Positions 33,681-43,927 of a DNA stretch of 64,000 nucleotides are shown one piece after another (positions within the stretch are counted from its first letter, which is position 1; each line of letters starts with the position of its first letter). The notes beneath the pieces were generated by a model that was not told the origin of the DNA, ran no database searches, and worked only from the letters and a program-made list of their open reading frames with translations. The DNA comes from Streptomyces noursei (lineage in GTDB: Bacteria > Actinomycetota > Actinomycetes > Streptomycetales > Streptomycetaceae), in contig NZ_LWBU01000011.1 in assembly GCF_001646665.1 (NCBI RefSeq), positions 186,556-250,555 of the forward strand, written 5' to 3'. Both the position numbers and the translations under genes were made by a program.

Positions 33681-35093
33681 GTGCTGGAGCCGAAGCTGGT
33701 GCAGCTCACCGCGGGTTCCGCCGTGCTCGGCCTCGTCCTGGCGGCCGGGACGGTGGCCCTGGCCGGGCCCTGGGACTCGGGTCAGCGTACGGCCGAGCGC
33801 GCCCGGGCCGCCGCCCAGGTTGGTACAGGTGGCGCAGATCACGACGCCGCCGGTCCCGAGCGGCCCGCCCCCGCGCCGGCCCCCAGCGCCCCCGGTGTCC
33901 TCACGGCCCTCGCCGCGCCCCGGGCCAAGGCCGCCCCGAAGCCGGCGGCCCCGGCGCCCGCCGCCCTGGCGGCGACCCTCGGCCCGCTGCTCGCCGACCC
34001 GGGTCTGGGCCCGCTGCGCACGGCGTCCGTCGTGGACGTCACGACGGGCAGGCAGGTGTACGGGAGCGGGGCGGGCACGCCCATGACGCCCGCCTCCACC
34101 ATCAAGATCGCCACCTCGGCCGCGGCCCTCACCGCCCTGGGCCCCGACCACCGCATCGCCACCACCACGGTCGCCGACACCGGCGCCCGGCGCGTCACGC
34201 TCGTCGGCGGCGGCGACCCCACCCTCTCCCGGGCCCGGCTGGGCGCCCTGGCCGCCGACACCGCGCGTGCCCTGCGCTCGCGCGGCACCACCGCCGTGAC
34301 GCTGACGTACGACACGTCCCGCTACACCGGCCCGGAACGGCACCCGATCGGCGTCAACGACAACATCGCCCCGGTCACCGCCCTGATGACCGACGAGGGC
34401 CGCCTGAACGGCTCCACCGCCGGCCCCGCCCCGCGCTCCACCGACCCCGCGGGCGACACCGCCCGCACCTTCGCGGCCCTGCTCGCCGAGCACGGCGTCT
34501 CGACCGGCAGGCCCCCGGCACGCGCGCGTGCGCCGAAGAAGGCCGTGCCGCTCGCCCGTACCTGGTCCGAGCCGCTGTCCGCCCTCGTCGAGCGTGCCCT
34601 GACCCACAGCGACAACGACCTCGCCGAGGCGCTCGCCCGCCAGACCGCCCTCGCCTCCGGCCGGCCCGCGAGCTTCGACGGCGCCGGGCGCGCCGTCGCC
34701 GAGCGGCTGCGCGAGCTGGGCGTACCGCTCGGCGGAGCCCGCTTCGCGGACGGCAGCGGCCTGGACCGCCGCGACCGGCTGTCGGCCGCCCTGCTCACCG
34801 CGCTGCTCGCCCGGGCGGCCGATCCGGCCCGCCCCCAGCTGCGACCGGTCCTCACCGGGCTGCCCGTCGGCGGCTTCAGCGGCACCCTGGCGGACCGTTA
34901 CCCCGACGGCTCGCCCGGCGCCGGCCTGGTCCGGGCCAAGACGGGCACCCTGACCGGCGTCAACACCCTGGCCGGCACGGTGGTCACCGCGGACGGCCGG
35001 CTGCTGGCCTTCGCGTTCCTCGCCGGGCGCACCCCGTCCGCCGCCGCGGCCCAGCCCGCGCTCGACGGCCTCGCCTCCGCGCTCGTCCCGTGA
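33681..35093 (+). CDS. dacB: D-alanyl-D-alanine carboxypeptidase/endopeptidase (PBP4, S13 family)
   Basis: A 470-residue class C penicillin-binding protein with an N-terminal signal anchor, an Ala/Pro-rich spacer, and the three active-site motifs: S139-T-I-K142, S310-D-N and K420-T-G. It trims peptidoglycan peptides outside the membrane. The GTG at 33681 starts the typical LEPKLVQLTAGSAVLGLVLA N-terminus and has AAAGGGG upstream; an earlier GTG at 33636 has no ribosome site. Confidence 0.93.
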   Translation: MLEPKLVQLTAGSAVLGLVLAAGTVALAGPWDSGQRTAERARAAAQVGTGGADHDAAGPERPAPAPAPSAPGVLTALAAPRAKAAPKPAAPAPAALAATLGPLLADPGLGPLRTASVVDVTTGRQVYGSGAGTPMTPASTIKIATSAAALTALGPDHRIATTTVADTGARRVTLVGGGDPTLSRARLGALAADTARALRSRGTTAVTLTYDTSRYTGPERHPIGVNDNIAPVTALMTDEGRLNGSTAGPAPRSTDPAGDTARTFAALLAEHGVSTGRPPARARAPKKAVPLARTWSEPLSALVERALTHSDNDLAEALARQTALASGRPASFDGAGRAVAERLRELGVPLGGARFADGSGLDRRDRLSAALLTALLARAADPARPQLRPVLTGLPVGGFSGTLADRYPDGSPGAGLVRAKTGTLTGVNTLAGTVVTADGRLLAFAFLAGRTPSAAAAQPALDGLASALVP

Positions 35094-35136
35094 GCCGGTC
35101 GGCGCCGCACCCTGACCCGATCCGGCGCCGAGCACG

Positions 35137-35142
35137 TACGGT
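35137..35142 (+). promoter_or_regulatory. Leaderless -10 element of the zincin gene
   Basis: TACGGT lies 6 bases before the ATG with no ribosome site between. Confidence 0.55.
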
Positions 35143-35148
35143 TGACGC

Positions 35149-36276
35149 ATGACGAGCATCGGTGGTGCCGAGATGGTCGACTGGAATCTCGCGGTCGCGA
35201 CCGCGACCCGGCTGGTGCGCCCGGGGCCCGAGGTGACCCGTGAGGAGGCCCGCGCGGTCGTGGCCGAGCTGCGGCGGCACGCCAAGGCGTCCGAGGAGCA
35301 CGTCCGGGCGTTCACCCGGATGATCCCCGAGGGGCACGAACCGGAGGACACCCCTGTCCTGGTGGTCGACCGGGCCGGCTGGATCAGGGCGAACGTGGCG
35401 GGCTTCCGGGAGCTGCTCAAGCCGCTGCTGGAGAAGATGCAGGAGCGCCGCTCCGGCAGTTCCGGCGGCGCCGTGCTGGGCGCGGTCGGCGGCAAGGTGA
35501 CCGGCGTGGAGCTGGGCATGCTGCTGTCGTTCCTGGCCTCCCGGGTCCTCGGGCAGTACGAGACGTTCGCCCCCGCCACGCGGGAGTTGCCGGCCGGTGA
35601 GAACGGCGGCGGCCGGCTGCTGCTGGTGGCGCCGAACATCGTGCACGTCGAGCGGGAGCTGGACGTCGACCCGCACGACTTCCGCCTCTGGGTGAGCCTC
35701 CACGAGGAGACGCACCGCACGCAGTTCACGGCCGTGCCGTGGCTCCGCGACCACCTGCAGGGCGAGATCCAGTCATTCCTGAGCGCGACCGACATGGATC
35801 CGATGACGGTCCTGGAGCGGCTGCGGGAGGCGGCCCAGGCCCTCACCGGCGCCCGCCCCGAGGGCGAGGAGGACGAGGGCGGCCGCTCGCTGGTGGAGCT
35901 GGTGCAGACGCCCGAGCAGCGCGAGATCCTCGGCCGCCTCACGGCGGTGATGTCGCTGCTCGAAGGCCACGCCGACTACGTGATGGACGGCGTCGGCCCG
36001 CAGGTCGTGCCGTCGGTGGCGGAGATCCGGGAGAAGTTCCAGCAGCGCAGGGCCAAGGGCGCCTCCCGGCTGGACCTGGCGCTGCGCCGCCTGCTGGGCC
36101 TGGACGCCAAACTGCGCCAGTACCGCGACGGCGAGCGGTTCGTCCGGGCGGTCGTCGACGAGGTCGGGATGGAGGGGTTCAACCGGGTGTGGACCTCGCC
36201 GAACACCCTGCCCACCAAGGCGGAGATCGCCAAACCGGCGGACTGGGTCGCGAGGGTGCACCGTAAAGCAGAATGA
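35149..36276 (+). CDS. Zinc-dependent metalloprotease (zincin_2, F420-associated family)
   Basis: A 375-residue actinobacterial zincin with HEETH at residues 185-189 and a downstream EGHADYVMDG (third ligand region), matching PF10103-type proteins often labelled coenzyme F420 biosynthesis-associated. No signal peptide is seen, so it is probably cytosolic. It precedes tilS in the same direction, 200 bases apart. Its substrate is unknown. Confidence 0.87.
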   Translation: MTSIGGAEMVDWNLAVATATRLVRPGPEVTREEARAVVAELRRHAKASEEHVRAFTRMIPEGHEPEDTPVLVVDRAGWIRANVAGFRELLKPLLEKMQERRSGSSGGAVLGAVGGKVTGVELGMLLSFLASRVLGQYETFAPATRELPAGENGGGRLLLVAPNIVHVERELDVDPHDFRLWVSLHEETHRTQFTAVPWLRDHLQGEIQSFLSATDMDPMTVLERLREAAQALTGARPEGEEDEGGRSLVELVQTPEQREILGRLTAVMSLLEGHADYVMDGVGPQVVPSVAEIREKFQQRRAKGASRLDLALRRLLGLDAKLRQYRDGERFVRAVVDEVGMEGFNRVWTSPNTLPTKAEIAKPADWVARVHRKAE

Positions 36277-36476
36277 GGAGCCCGATCCGGACGACGGCAG
36301 AAGAACGCCTCCCCAATCACCCATCCGAGGGACCGTGGGCAGTGGGTAGGCGTGCGATGCTCGGGGAACGGCCGAGTTCTGTCACCATCGACGCACTCTG
36401 AGTGACCGAACCCCCCGCTCCGGCCGTTAAGACTCCGACCGAGGCACCCCCCAACTTCACACGAAGGGCACCGGAC

Positions 36477-37526
36477 ATGGGTCCCCATCCTGCGGTCGCG
36501 GCGATACGCCTGGCGGTCCGCCGCGTACTCCACGACGTTCTCACCGAGCACTCCGCCCCGGCTCCCGCCGCTGCCGGGACAACCGAAGACACCGCCCCCG
36601 GCGGGCCCGGCCGGGCCCCGCTCGTCCTGGTGGCCTGCTCGGGCGGCGCCGACTCCATGGCGCTCGCCTCAGCCCTCGCCTTCGAGGCCCGCAAGCTCGC
36701 CGTCCGCGCCGGCGGCATCACCGTCGACCACGGCCTCCAGCCCGGCTCCGACCTCCGCGCCGCCGAGGTCGCGGCCCGCCTCACCGCGATGAACCTCGAC
36801 CCGGTCGAGGCGGTCGCCGTCACCGTCGGCCGCGACGGCGGGCCCGAGGCCGCCGCCCGCGACGCCCGGTACGCCGCGCTGGACGAGGCCGCCGAACGCC
36901 TCGGCGCCTCCGCCGTGCTGCTCGGACACACCCGCGACGACCAGGCCGAGACGGTGCTCCTCGGCCTCGCCCGGGGCTCCGGCATCCGCTCCCTGTCCGG
37001 CATGGCCGCCGTCTCCGGCACCGGGGACCGCTACCGCCGCCCGTTCCTCACGCTCGACCGGCAGACCGCCCGCAAGGCCTGCATGGTCCAGTCCCTGCCG
37101 GTCTGGGACGACCCGATGAACGCCGACCCGGCCTACACCCGCTCCCGGCTGCGCCACGAGGGCCTGCCCGCCCTGGAGAAGTCCCTCGGCAAGGGCGTCG
37201 TCGAGGCCCTCGCCCGGACGGCCCAGCTGTGCCGCGACGACGCGGACGCCCTGGACGCGTGGGCGGCCGACGCCGACCCGACCGTGCGGGACGAGGCGGG
37301 CCTCCTGGAGTGCGCCAAGCTGTACGCCCTGCCCCCCGCCGTCCGCCGCCGCGTGCTGCGCCGCGCGGCCATCGCCGAGGGCGCCCCGGCCGGCTCCCTC
37401 TTCGCCCGGCACGTCGAGGAGCTGGACCGCCTGATCACCGGCTGGCGGGGCCAGGGGGCCATCAATCTGCCCGGCCGCGTCGTGGCACGCCGCCAGGGTG
37501 GCAGACTGGTCATTCGGCAAGGCTGA
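36477..37526 (+). CDS. tilS: tRNA(Ile)-lysidine synthetase
   Basis: A 349-residue N-type PP-loop ATPase with [43 protein letters not shown] and the RPFL/DPMN segments of TilS. It converts cytidine 34 of tRNA-Ile(CAU) to lysidine, which is essential for reading AUA. The ATG at 36477 follows GAAGG; an upstream GTG at 36402 would add 25 unconserved residues. hpt follows after 26 bases, then ftsH, the order conserved in many bacteria. Confidence 0.94.
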   Translation: MGPHPAVAAIRLAVRRVLHDVLTEHSAPAPAAAGTTEDTAPGGPGRAPLVLVACSGGADSMALASALAFEARKLAVRAGGITVDHGLQPGSDLRAAEVAARLTAMNLDPVEAVAVTVGRDGGPEAAARDARYAALDEAAERLGASAVLLGHTRDDQAETVLLGLARGSGIRSLSGMAAVSGTGDRYRRPFLTLDRQTARKACMVQSLPVWDDPMNADPAYTRSRLRHEGLPALEKSLGKGVVEALARTAQLCRDDADALDAWAADADPTVRDEAGLLECAKLYALPPAVRRRVLRRAAIAEGAPAGSLFARHVEELDRLITGWRGQGAINLPGRVVARRQGGRLVIRQG

Positions 37527-37552
37527 CGCAGGCTGCAACGAAAGTGACCCGG

Positions 37553-38107
37553 GTGAACGAGAAAGACATGGGCACCGACCTCAAGTCGGTGCTCATCACC
37601 AAGGAAGAGATCGACGCGAAGCTGGCGGAGCTCGCCGCGAAGATCGACGCTGAGTACGCGGGCAAGGACCTGCTCATCGTGGGTGTCCTCAAGGGCGCCG
37701 TCATGGTGATGGCCGACCTGGCGCGTGCGCTGTCCACCCCCGTCACCATGGACTGGATGGCCGTCTCCTCGTACGGCGCGGGCACCCAGTCCTCCGGCGT
37801 GGTCCGGATCCTCAAGGACCTGGACACCGACATCAAGGGCAAGCACGTCCTGATCGTCGAGGACATCATCGACTCCGGTCTGACGCTGTCCTGGCTGCTG
37901 TCGAACCTCGGCTCGCGCGAGCCGGCCTCCCTGGAGGTCTGCACGCTGCTGCGCAAGCCGGAGGCGGCGAAGGTCGCGATCGACGTGAAGTGGATCGGCT
38001 TCGACATCCCGAACGAGTTCGTCGTCGGCTACGGCCTGGACTACGCGGAGAAGTACCGCAACCTCCCGTTCGTCGGAACGCTCGCTCCGCACGTCTACGG
38101 CGGCTGA
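37553..38107 (+). CDS. hpt: Hypoxanthine phosphoribosyltransferase
   Basis: A 184-residue purine salvage enzyme with the PRPP loop [18 protein letters not shown], the flexible-loop Ser-Tyr in MAVSSYG, and [29 protein letters not shown]. The GTG at 37553 ([11 protein letters not shown]) is preferred; the ATG at 37568 would remove five residues. It lies between tilS and ftsH. Confidence 0.95.
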   Translation: MNEKDMGTDLKSVLITKEEIDAKLAELAAKIDAEYAGKDLLIVGVLKGAVMVMADLARALSTPVTMDWMAVSSYGAGTQSSGVVRILKDLDTDIKGKHVLIVEDIIDSGLTLSWLLSNLGSREPASLEVCTLLRKPEAAKVAIDVKWIGFDIPNEFVVGYGLDYAEKYRNLPFVGTLAPHVYGG

Positions 38108-38277
38108 ACCGCCCCGGGCGCCCGCCGGGCCCCGGGAACCTCGACCGCCCTCCCGCCGTTGGAGCATGGGAAGGCGGTCGCGGGTGACAATGCTGGGGTA
38201 CCGTCCGAAGAACAGTCTTTTCTCATAGCAGCATTTACCTACGGGCAGGAGGGACGGGGCGTCATCGCTCCGTATGG

Positions 38278-40317
38278 ATGGACGTGAAGCGATACTTCCG
38301 TGGGCCGGTCATGTGGATCGTGCTGGCCGTCCTCGCCGTGGTCGTGTTGATGCAGGTCGTCGGCTCGTCCGGTGGCTACAAGACGGTGGACACCGGCGAG
38401 GTCGTCCAGGCGATCGACAAGAACCAGGTCGACCAGGTCAAGCTGACCACCGGCGACGAACAGATGATCAAGGTCGACCTCAAGGACGGCCAGAAGGTCA
38501 AGGGCAGCGACAAGATCCAGGCGAGCTACATCGGCACGCAGGGCTCCGACCTCGCCGCCACGCTCCAGAAGAAGTACGAAGCCGGCGACATCGACAAGGG
38601 CTACACCGTCTCGCCGACCAAGCAGAGCGCCATCGTCTCGGTGCTGCTCTCGCTGCTCCCCTTCGTGCTGATCGTCGTGGTCTTCCTGTTCCTGATGAAT
38701 CAGATGCAGGGCGGCGGCTCCCGGGTGATGAACTTCGGGAAGTCCAAGGCCAAGCTGATCACCAAGGACACCCCGAAGACGACCTTCGCCGACGTGGCGG
38801 GGTCCGACGAGGCCGTCGAGGAGCTCCACGAGATCAAGGAGTTCCTCCAGGAGCCGGCGAAGTTCCAGGCCGTCGGCGCCAAGATCCCCAAGGGTGTGCT
38901 GCTGTACGGCCCGCCCGGAACCGGCAAGACCCTGCTCGCGCGCGCCGTCGCGGGCGAGGCGGGCGTCCCGTTCTACTCGATCTCCGGCTCCGACTTCGTC
39001 GAGATGTTCGTCGGTGTCGGTGCCTCCCGTGTCCGTGACCTCTTCGAGCAGGCCAAGGCGAACGCCCCGGCGATCGTCTTCGTCGACGAGATCGACGCCG
39101 TCGGCCGGCACCGCGGCGCGGGTCTCGGCGGCGGCCACGACGAGCGCGAGCAGACCCTCAACCAGCTGCTCGTCGAGATGGACGGCTTCGACGTGAAGGG
39201 CGGCGTCATCCTGATCGCCGCCACGAACCGGCCGGACATCCTCGACCCGGCGCTGCTCCGCCCGGGCCGTTTCGACCGGCAGATCGCGGTCGACCGCCCC
39301 GACATGCAGGGCCGTCTGGAGATCCTCAAGGTCCACCAGAAGGGCAAGCCGGTCGCCCCGGACGTCGACCTGTCCGCCGTCGCGCGTCGTACGCCGGGCT
39401 TCACCGGCGCCGACCTGTCGAACGTGCTGAACGAAGCCGCGCTGCTCACCGCGCGCAGCGACAAGAAGCTCATCGACAACCACATGCTGGACGAGGCGAT
39501 CGACCGGGTGGTCGCGGGCCCGCAGAAGCGGACCCGGATCATGTCGGACAAGGAGAAGAAGATCACCGCGTACCACGAGGGCGGTCACGCCCTGGTCGCG
39601 GCGGCGTCCCCGAACTCCGACCCGGTCCACAAGATCACCATCCTGTCCCGCGGCCGGGCGCTCGGCTACACCATGGTCCTCCCGGACGAGGACAAGTACT
39701 CCACCACCCGCAACGAGATGCTCGACCAGCTGGCCTACATGCTGGGCGGGCGCGCGGCGGAGGAGCTGGTCTTCCACGACCCGACCACGGGCGCGGCCAA
39801 CGACATCGAGAAGGCGACCGCGACCGCGCGGGCCATGGTCACGCAGTACGGCATGACCGAGCGGCTCGGCGCGATCAAGTTCGGCGGCGACAACACCGAG
39901 CCCTTCCTGGGCCGGGAGATGGCGCACCAGCGCGACTACTCGGAAGAGGTCGCCGCGCTCGTCGACGAAGAGGTCAAGAAGCTCATCGAGACCGCGCACA
40001 ACGAGGCCTGGGAGATCCTCGTCGAGAACCGCGACGTCCTCGACAACCTGGTCCTCCAGCTGCTGGAGAAGGAGACGCTCAACAAGGAGGAGATCGCCGA
40101 GATCTTCGCCCCGATCGTCAAGCGCCCGGCCCGCCCGGCGTGGACCGGCTCCTCGCGGCGTACGCCGTCGACGCGGCCGCCGGTGCTCTCCCCCAAGGAG
40201 CTGGCGCTGACCAACGGCGCCGTGGGCGCCAACGGCACCACGCCGACGGACATCACCAAGACCGGCCCGTCCGCCCCGGCGGCCGAGGCGGTCCCGGAGG
40301 AGCGTCCGGAGAACTGA
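38278..40317 (+). CDS. ftsH: ATP-dependent zinc metalloprotease FtsH
   Basis: A 679-residue membrane AAA+ protease. Helix 1 is near residues 12-30 and helix 2 near 122-142, flanking an extracytoplasmic domain. Walker A is GPPGTGKT (211-218), Walker [21 protein letters not shown], and the zinc site HEGGH (433-437). It degrades misfolded and regulatory membrane proteins. The disordered, Pro/Thr-rich C-terminus is typical of streptomycetes. The clearest GGAGG is about 25 bases upstream, so initiation may need local structure. A strong terminator follows. Confidence 0.97.
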   Translation: MDVKRYFRGPVMWIVLAVLAVVVLMQVVGSSGGYKTVDTGEVVQAIDKNQVDQVKLTTGDEQMIKVDLKDGQKVKGSDKIQASYIGTQGSDLAATLQKKYEAGDIDKGYTVSPTKQSAIVSVLLSLLPFVLIVVVFLFLMNQMQGGGSRVMNFGKSKAKLITKDTPKTTFADVAGSDEAVEELHEIKEFLQEPAKFQAVGAKIPKGVLLYGPPGTGKTLLARAVAGEAGVPFYSISGSDFVEMFVGVGASRVRDLFEQAKANAPAIVFVDEIDAVGRHRGAGLGGGHDEREQTLNQLLVEMDGFDVKGGVILIAATNRPDILDPALLRPGRFDRQIAVDRPDMQGRLEILKVHQKGKPVAPDVDLSAVARRTPGFTGADLSNVLNEAALLTARSDKKLIDNHMLDEAIDRVVAGPQKRTRIMSDKEKKITAYHEGGHALVAAASPNSDPVHKITILSRGRALGYTMVLPDEDKYSTTRNEMLDQLAYMLGGRAAEELVFHDPTTGAANDIEKATATARAMVTQYGMTERLGAIKFGGDNTEPFLGREMAHQRDYSEEVAALVDEEVKKLIETAHNEAWEILVENRDVLDNLVLQLLEKETLNKEEIAEIFAPIVKRPARPAWTGSSRRTPSTRPPVLSPKELALTNGAVGANGTTPTDITKTGPSAPAAEAVPEERPEN

Positions 40318-40361
40318 CCGGCCCCGGCCGGCGTCCGGGCCGGGCCTCCCGGCCCCGGAAT

Positions 40362-40406
40362 GAAAGCCGCGCCCCCCAGGTTCTAGCCTGGGGAGGCGCG
40401 GCTTTC
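40362..40406 (+). terminator. Intrinsic terminator after ftsH
   Basis: GAAAGCCGCGCCCCCCAGG pairs with CCTGGGG-A-GGCGCGGCTTTC around loop TTCTAG: 19 base pairs with one bulged A. It lies just before folE. Confidence 0.85.
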
Positions 40407-40453
40407 GCGTGCGCGGTCCCGCGCGCACACAGGCACCATGGAACGAGGCACAG

Positions 40454-41059
40454 ATGACCGACCCGGTGACGTTGGACGTCGAGGGCACGATCGGCGAGTT
40501 CGACGAGAAGCGAGCTGAGAGCGCCGTGCGCGAGCTGCTGCTGGCGGTCGGTGAGGACCCGGACCGTGAGGGGCTGCGGGAGACGCCGGCGCGGGTGGCG
40601 CGGGCGTACAAGGAGATATTCGCCGGGCTGTGGCAGGAGCCCGAGGACGTCCTGACGACGACGTTCGACCTGGGCCACGACGAGATGATCCTGGTGAAGG
40701 ACATCGAGATCACCTCCTGCTGCGAGCACCACCTGGTCCCGTTCCGGGGCGTCGCCCACGTCGGCTACATCCCGTCCGTCAGCGGGAAGATCACCGGGCT
40801 GTCGAAGCTGGCGCGGCTCGTGGACGTCTTCGCCCGCCGGCCGCAGGTGCAGGAGCGCCTGACCACGCAGGTCGCCGACTCCCTGATGAAGATCCTGGAG
40901 CCGCGCGGCGTGATCGTCGTCATCGAGTGCGAGCACATGTGCATGTCGATGCGCGGCATCCGCAAGCCCGGCGCGAAGACCATCACGTCGGCGGTCCGGG
41001 GGCAGCTCCGCGACGTCGCGACCCGCGCCGAGGCGATGAGCCTCATCATGGCGCGCTGA
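40454..41059 (+). CDS. folE: GTP cyclohydrolase I
   Basis: A 201-residue GTP cyclohydrolase [21 protein letters not shown], zinc and active-site residues in [22 protein letters not shown] and [16 protein letters not shown]. It makes dihydroneopterin triphosphate, the first step of folate synthesis. GAGG precedes the ATG. The other folate genes (folP, folB, folK) lie 2-4 kb away on the opposite strand. Confidence 0.97.
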   Translation: MTDPVTLDVEGTIGEFDEKRAESAVRELLLAVGEDPDREGLRETPARVARAYKEIFAGLWQEPEDVLTTTFDLGHDEMILVKDIEITSCCEHHLVPFRGVAHVGYIPSVSGKITGLSKLARLVDVFARRPQVQERLTTQVADSLMKILEPRGVIVVIECEHMCMSMRGIRKPGAKTITSAVRGQLRDVATRAEAMSLIMAR

Positions 41060-41281
41060 AGCACGGCGCGCGCCCGGCACGGCGCGTCGTCCGCGTGGCA
41101 CGCCGCACCACGGCGCACCACGCAGCACCATGGCACGCCGAGGGTTCTCGCCAACCACCGTCGCATGCGCGGCAGTTATGGCCACGGGCATTGGACGCCG
41201 GGGCGGGCTGCCGGAAGACTCGTACGCGTACATCGGGAAGTCTCATGGATCCCGGGGGATCCACGGATGGAGATGCCGCGC

Positions 41282-42277
41282 ATGAGCGAGAATGCCCTGC
41301 CCACCCGTCGGCTCGGTGGCCTGGAGGTGTCCGCCCTCGGGTTCGGCGCGATGGTGCTGTCGCCCGGGGTGTACGGGGAGATCGACGACGCCCGCGCCGA
41401 GCGGGCCCTGCTCGCGGCGGTGGACGCCGGGGCCACCCTCATCGACACGTCGGACGGCTACGGCGCCGACGGCCACAACGAGTGGCTGATCGGCCGGGCG
41501 CTGCGGGGCCGGCGGGACGAGGTGGTCATCGCCACCAAGTTCGGCTTCCGGCTCCCGGAGGGCGTCGAGCCGCACCCCTTCCCGGTCGGGTACGCCTTCG
41601 GGGAGCTGGCCGTGAACGCCGACCCCAAGCATGTGCGCGGGTACGCGGAGGCGAGCCTGCGCGAGCTGGGCACCGACCGGATCGACCTGTACTACCCGCA
41701 CTTCCCCGACCCGCAGGTGCCGCTGGCGGACACCGTGGGCGCGGTCGCCGAACTCGTCGAGGCGGGTCTCGTGCGCCACCTCGGGCTCTCCAACGTCACG
41801 GCGGACCAGCTGCGCGAGGCACACGCCGTGCACCCGGTGGCGGCCGTCCAGACCGAGTGGTCCATGTGGCGGCACGTGGACGAGGAGCTGCTGGCGGCGG
41901 CCCGCGAGCTGGGGGTGGGCGTCGTCGCCTGGTCGCCGCTGGGCGCCGGCTTCCTGACCGGCAAGGTCGGCACGGTGCAGGACGGCGACTTCCGGCAGCA
42001 CATGCCCCGGTTCGACGCCGAGAACCACCGGGCCAACAGCGACCGCTTCGCGCCCGTGCGGGGCATCGCCGGGGAGCTGGGCATCACCCCGGCGCAGCTG
42101 GCCCTGGCGTGGCTGCTGGACCAGGACGAGCACGTCGTCCCCATCCCGGGCAGCCGCACCCCGGCGCACATCCGGGAGAACCTGGCCGCCGCCCGGGTGC
42201 GGCTCTCCCCGGACGTGCGCGACCGTCTCTCCGCCGTCCTCGCCGACACGGAGGTCTCCGGCGGCACCCTGCTGTAG
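41282..42277 (+). CDS. Aldo/keto reductase
   Basis: A 331-residue AKR with catalytic Asp/Tyr in IDTSDGYGADGHNEWL, Lys in VVIATKFGF, the HLGLSNV strand and the cofactor segment PIPGSRTPAHIRENL. It reduces aldehydes or ketones with NADPH; the substrate is unknown. The ATG at 41282 follows GGAG at 9 bases; two upstream in-frame ATGs (41267, 41273) are less favoured. It interrupts the folate region. Confidence 0.92.
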   Translation: MSENALPTRRLGGLEVSALGFGAMVLSPGVYGEIDDARAERALLAAVDAGATLIDTSDGYGADGHNEWLIGRALRGRRDEVVIATKFGFRLPEGVEPHPFPVGYAFGELAVNADPKHVRGYAEASLRELGTDRIDLYYPHFPDPQVPLADTVGAVAELVEAGLVRHLGLSNVTADQLREAHAVHPVAAVQTEWSMWRHVDEELLAAARELGVGVVAWSPLGAGFLTGKVGTVQDGDFRQHMPRFDAENHRANSDRFAPVRGIAGELGITPAQLALAWLLDQDEHVVPIPGSRTPAHIRENLAAARVRLSPDVRDRLSAVLADTEVSGGTLL

Positions 42278-42313
42278 CCGACCGGTGCCCGGGGCGGGCC
42301 GGCGAGACGCCCC

Positions 42314-42790
42314 CTAGGCGCGCGACGGGGCCTCGTCGTCGTCCTCGGGGAGCTTGCAGACCCGCTCCAGGAACATCGCCGCCGCGATCACGCCGATTCC
42401 CGCCAGGACCGAGAAGCCGGCGTAGATGGCCTGGTCGCGGCGGGCCGGGATGTCGAGCGAGCCGAGCAGGAAGACGCCCGTCCCGCCGTACATGCCGCTC
42501 ACCAGCGCCGCGACGAGGGCGCTCGCCTGGCCGAAGACGACCGCGCGGGCGGCCATCATCGGCTCGACGCCCTTGGCGTCGGGGCGGCGCTCGCGCTGGG
42601 CGCGCAGCCGGGAGCGCAGGGACAGCGCCGTCGCGGTCAGGACCACCGCGATGACGGCGAGGACGACCGGCGCGGCCAGGGGCACGCTCGGCAGGGTGCC
42701 GAACGCCTCCCACAGCCGGGCGCCGCCCCAGGAGAGGATGCCGGCGACGGCGAACAGTCCGGCCAGTACCTTGAGCCGCAGTTGTTTCAC
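42314..42790 (-). CDS. DUF3180 membrane protein
   Basis: A 158-residue protein with four predicted helices in two pairs (residues about 7-25, 37-57, 87-105, 118-140) separated by a basic cytoplasmic loop with RSRLRAQRERRPDAKG. It matches the actinobacterial DUF3180 family, which is commonly found after folK. The GTG at 42790 follows AAAGG. Function unknown. It ends the folP-folB-folK transcription unit. Confidence 0.87.
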   Translation of the reverse strand: MKQLRLKVLAGLFAVAGILSWGGARLWEAFGTLPSVPLAAPVVLAVIAVVLTATALSLRSRLRAQRERRPDAKGVEPMMAARAVVFGQASALVAALVSGMYGGTGVFLLGSLDIPARRDQAIYAGFSVLAGIGVIAAAMFLERVCKLPEDDDEAPSRA

Positions 42791-42839
42791 CGGGGGCCTT
42801 TCATCTCGTCGCCGTGCAGTGCCTGCCGATCACCCAACG

Positions 42840-43439
42840 CTACTCGGGCAGGCGCAGTTCCAGGTCGGCGCGCGGCAGGACGCCTTCCCGGCCCACGCCC
42901 CCGAGCAGGTCGGCGACCGCGCCGACGCCCGGCAGCTGTGCCTCCGGCTCCACGTCGTGCCACGGTGCGAGCACGAAGGCCCGCTGGTGGGCGCGCGGGT
43001 GGGGGAGGGTGAGGACGGGGTCGTCGGAGACGACGTCCGCGTACGCCACGATGTCGACGTCGATCGTGCGCGCGCCCCAGCGCTCGTCACGGACGCGGTG
43101 GAAGGCCTCCTCCACCGCGTGCGCCCGCTCCAGCAGGGACGCGGGCGGCAGGGTGGTCTTCAGGAGCACGACCGCGTTGAAGTACGACGGCTGGGTGCCG
43201 GGGTCGACGCCCCAGGGCTCCGTCTCGTACACCGGCGAGACCGCTTTGACCCGGACGCCGGGGGTGTCCTCGAGCGCGTCGATGGCGCCCTGGAGCGTCT
43301 CCAGGCGGTTGCCCAGGTTGGAGCCGAGGGAGATCACGGCCCGCTTGGGGTTGGACAGGGTGATGTCGGCGGCGTCGACCTGCTCCGTCACGGAGGCCGG
43401 CACGGGCTGCACCGTGGGGTCGCTGTGCGTCTTGTTCAT
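42840..43439 (-). CDS. folK: 2-amino-4-hydroxy-6-hydroxymethyldihydropteridine diphosphokinase
   Basis: A 199-residue HPPK with AVISLGSNLGNRLETLQGAI, SPVYETEPWG, the FNAVV strand and the metal/ATP region RWGARTIDVDIVAYADVV followed by LPHPRAHQRAFVLAPWHDV. It pyrophosphorylates hydroxymethyldihydropterin. An N-terminal extension of about 30 residues precedes the domain. The ATG overlaps the folB stop (ATGA). Confidence 0.96.
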   Translation of the reverse strand: MNKTHSDPTVQPVPASVTEQVDAADITLSNPKRAVISLGSNLGNRLETLQGAIDALEDTPGVRVKAVSPVYETEPWGVDPGTQPSYFNAVVLLKTTLPPASLLERAHAVEEAFHRVRDERWGARTIDVDIVAYADVVSDDPVLTLPHPRAHQRAFVLAPWHDVEPEAQLPGVGAVADLLGGVGREGVLPRADLELRLPE

Positions 43440-43795
43440 GCGCGGCTCCGGGTGATGGTGATGGTCACGTCGTCGAACGGCACGGTGATCGGGGCGTCCG
43501 GCTTGTGGACCACCACCTCGACCTCCTGGACGCCGTCGTGCTTGAGGCACTGCTGGGCGATGCGCTCGGCGAGCGTCTCGATCAGGTCGACCGGCTCCCC
43601 CTGCACGACGTCCACGACCTCTTCCGCCACGACGCCGTAGTGCACGGTCTTCGCCAGGTCGTCGTCGGCCGCCGCGGGGCGGGTGTCGAGGCCGAGGACC
43701 AGGTCCACGATGAACGTCTGGCCCTCCTCGCGCTCCCGGGGGAAGACGCCATGGTGCCCGCGGGCCTTGAGGCCGCGCAGCGCGACACGATCCAC
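43436..43795 (-). CDS. folB: Dihydroneopterin aldolase
   Basis: A 119-residue FolB with GLKARGHHGVFPREREEGQTFIVDL, the DLAKTVHYGVV strand and ETLAERIAQQCL. It splits dihydroneopterin to hydroxymethyldihydropterin. The GTG at 43795 has AGGAG 8 bases upstream; the GTG at 43804 lies too close to the same site. folK is translationally coupled. Confidence 0.95.
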   Translation of the reverse strand: MDRVALRGLKARGHHGVFPREREEGQTFIVDLVLGLDTRPAAADDDLAKTVHYGVVAEEVVDVVQGEPVDLIETLAERIAQQCLKHDGVQEVEVVVHKPDAPITVPFDDVTITITRSRA

Positions 43796-43927
43796 GCGAA
43801 TCACTCCTGCTGTCGTTGGTCTGGCGGGCACGCGGCCGGGTGCGGACGGCGCGATGCCACCCGTCGAATCTACCTGCGAGCACTGACAGGACCTGCCCAC
43901 GGGCCCCTCTCCGGCTCGCCTACCCAT

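Noticed and set aside
31499..35152. A 1217-codon plus-strand frame across the thrE-like, ppa and dacB genes
   Set aside because: It is antisense to two well-supported genes and in the wrong frame over dacB; composition is typical of shadow frames.
38274..39038. Frame starting at ATG 38274 over ftsH
   Set aside because: The overlapping ATG at 38278 gives a full FtsH with all motifs; the other frame is Arg/Gly-rich.
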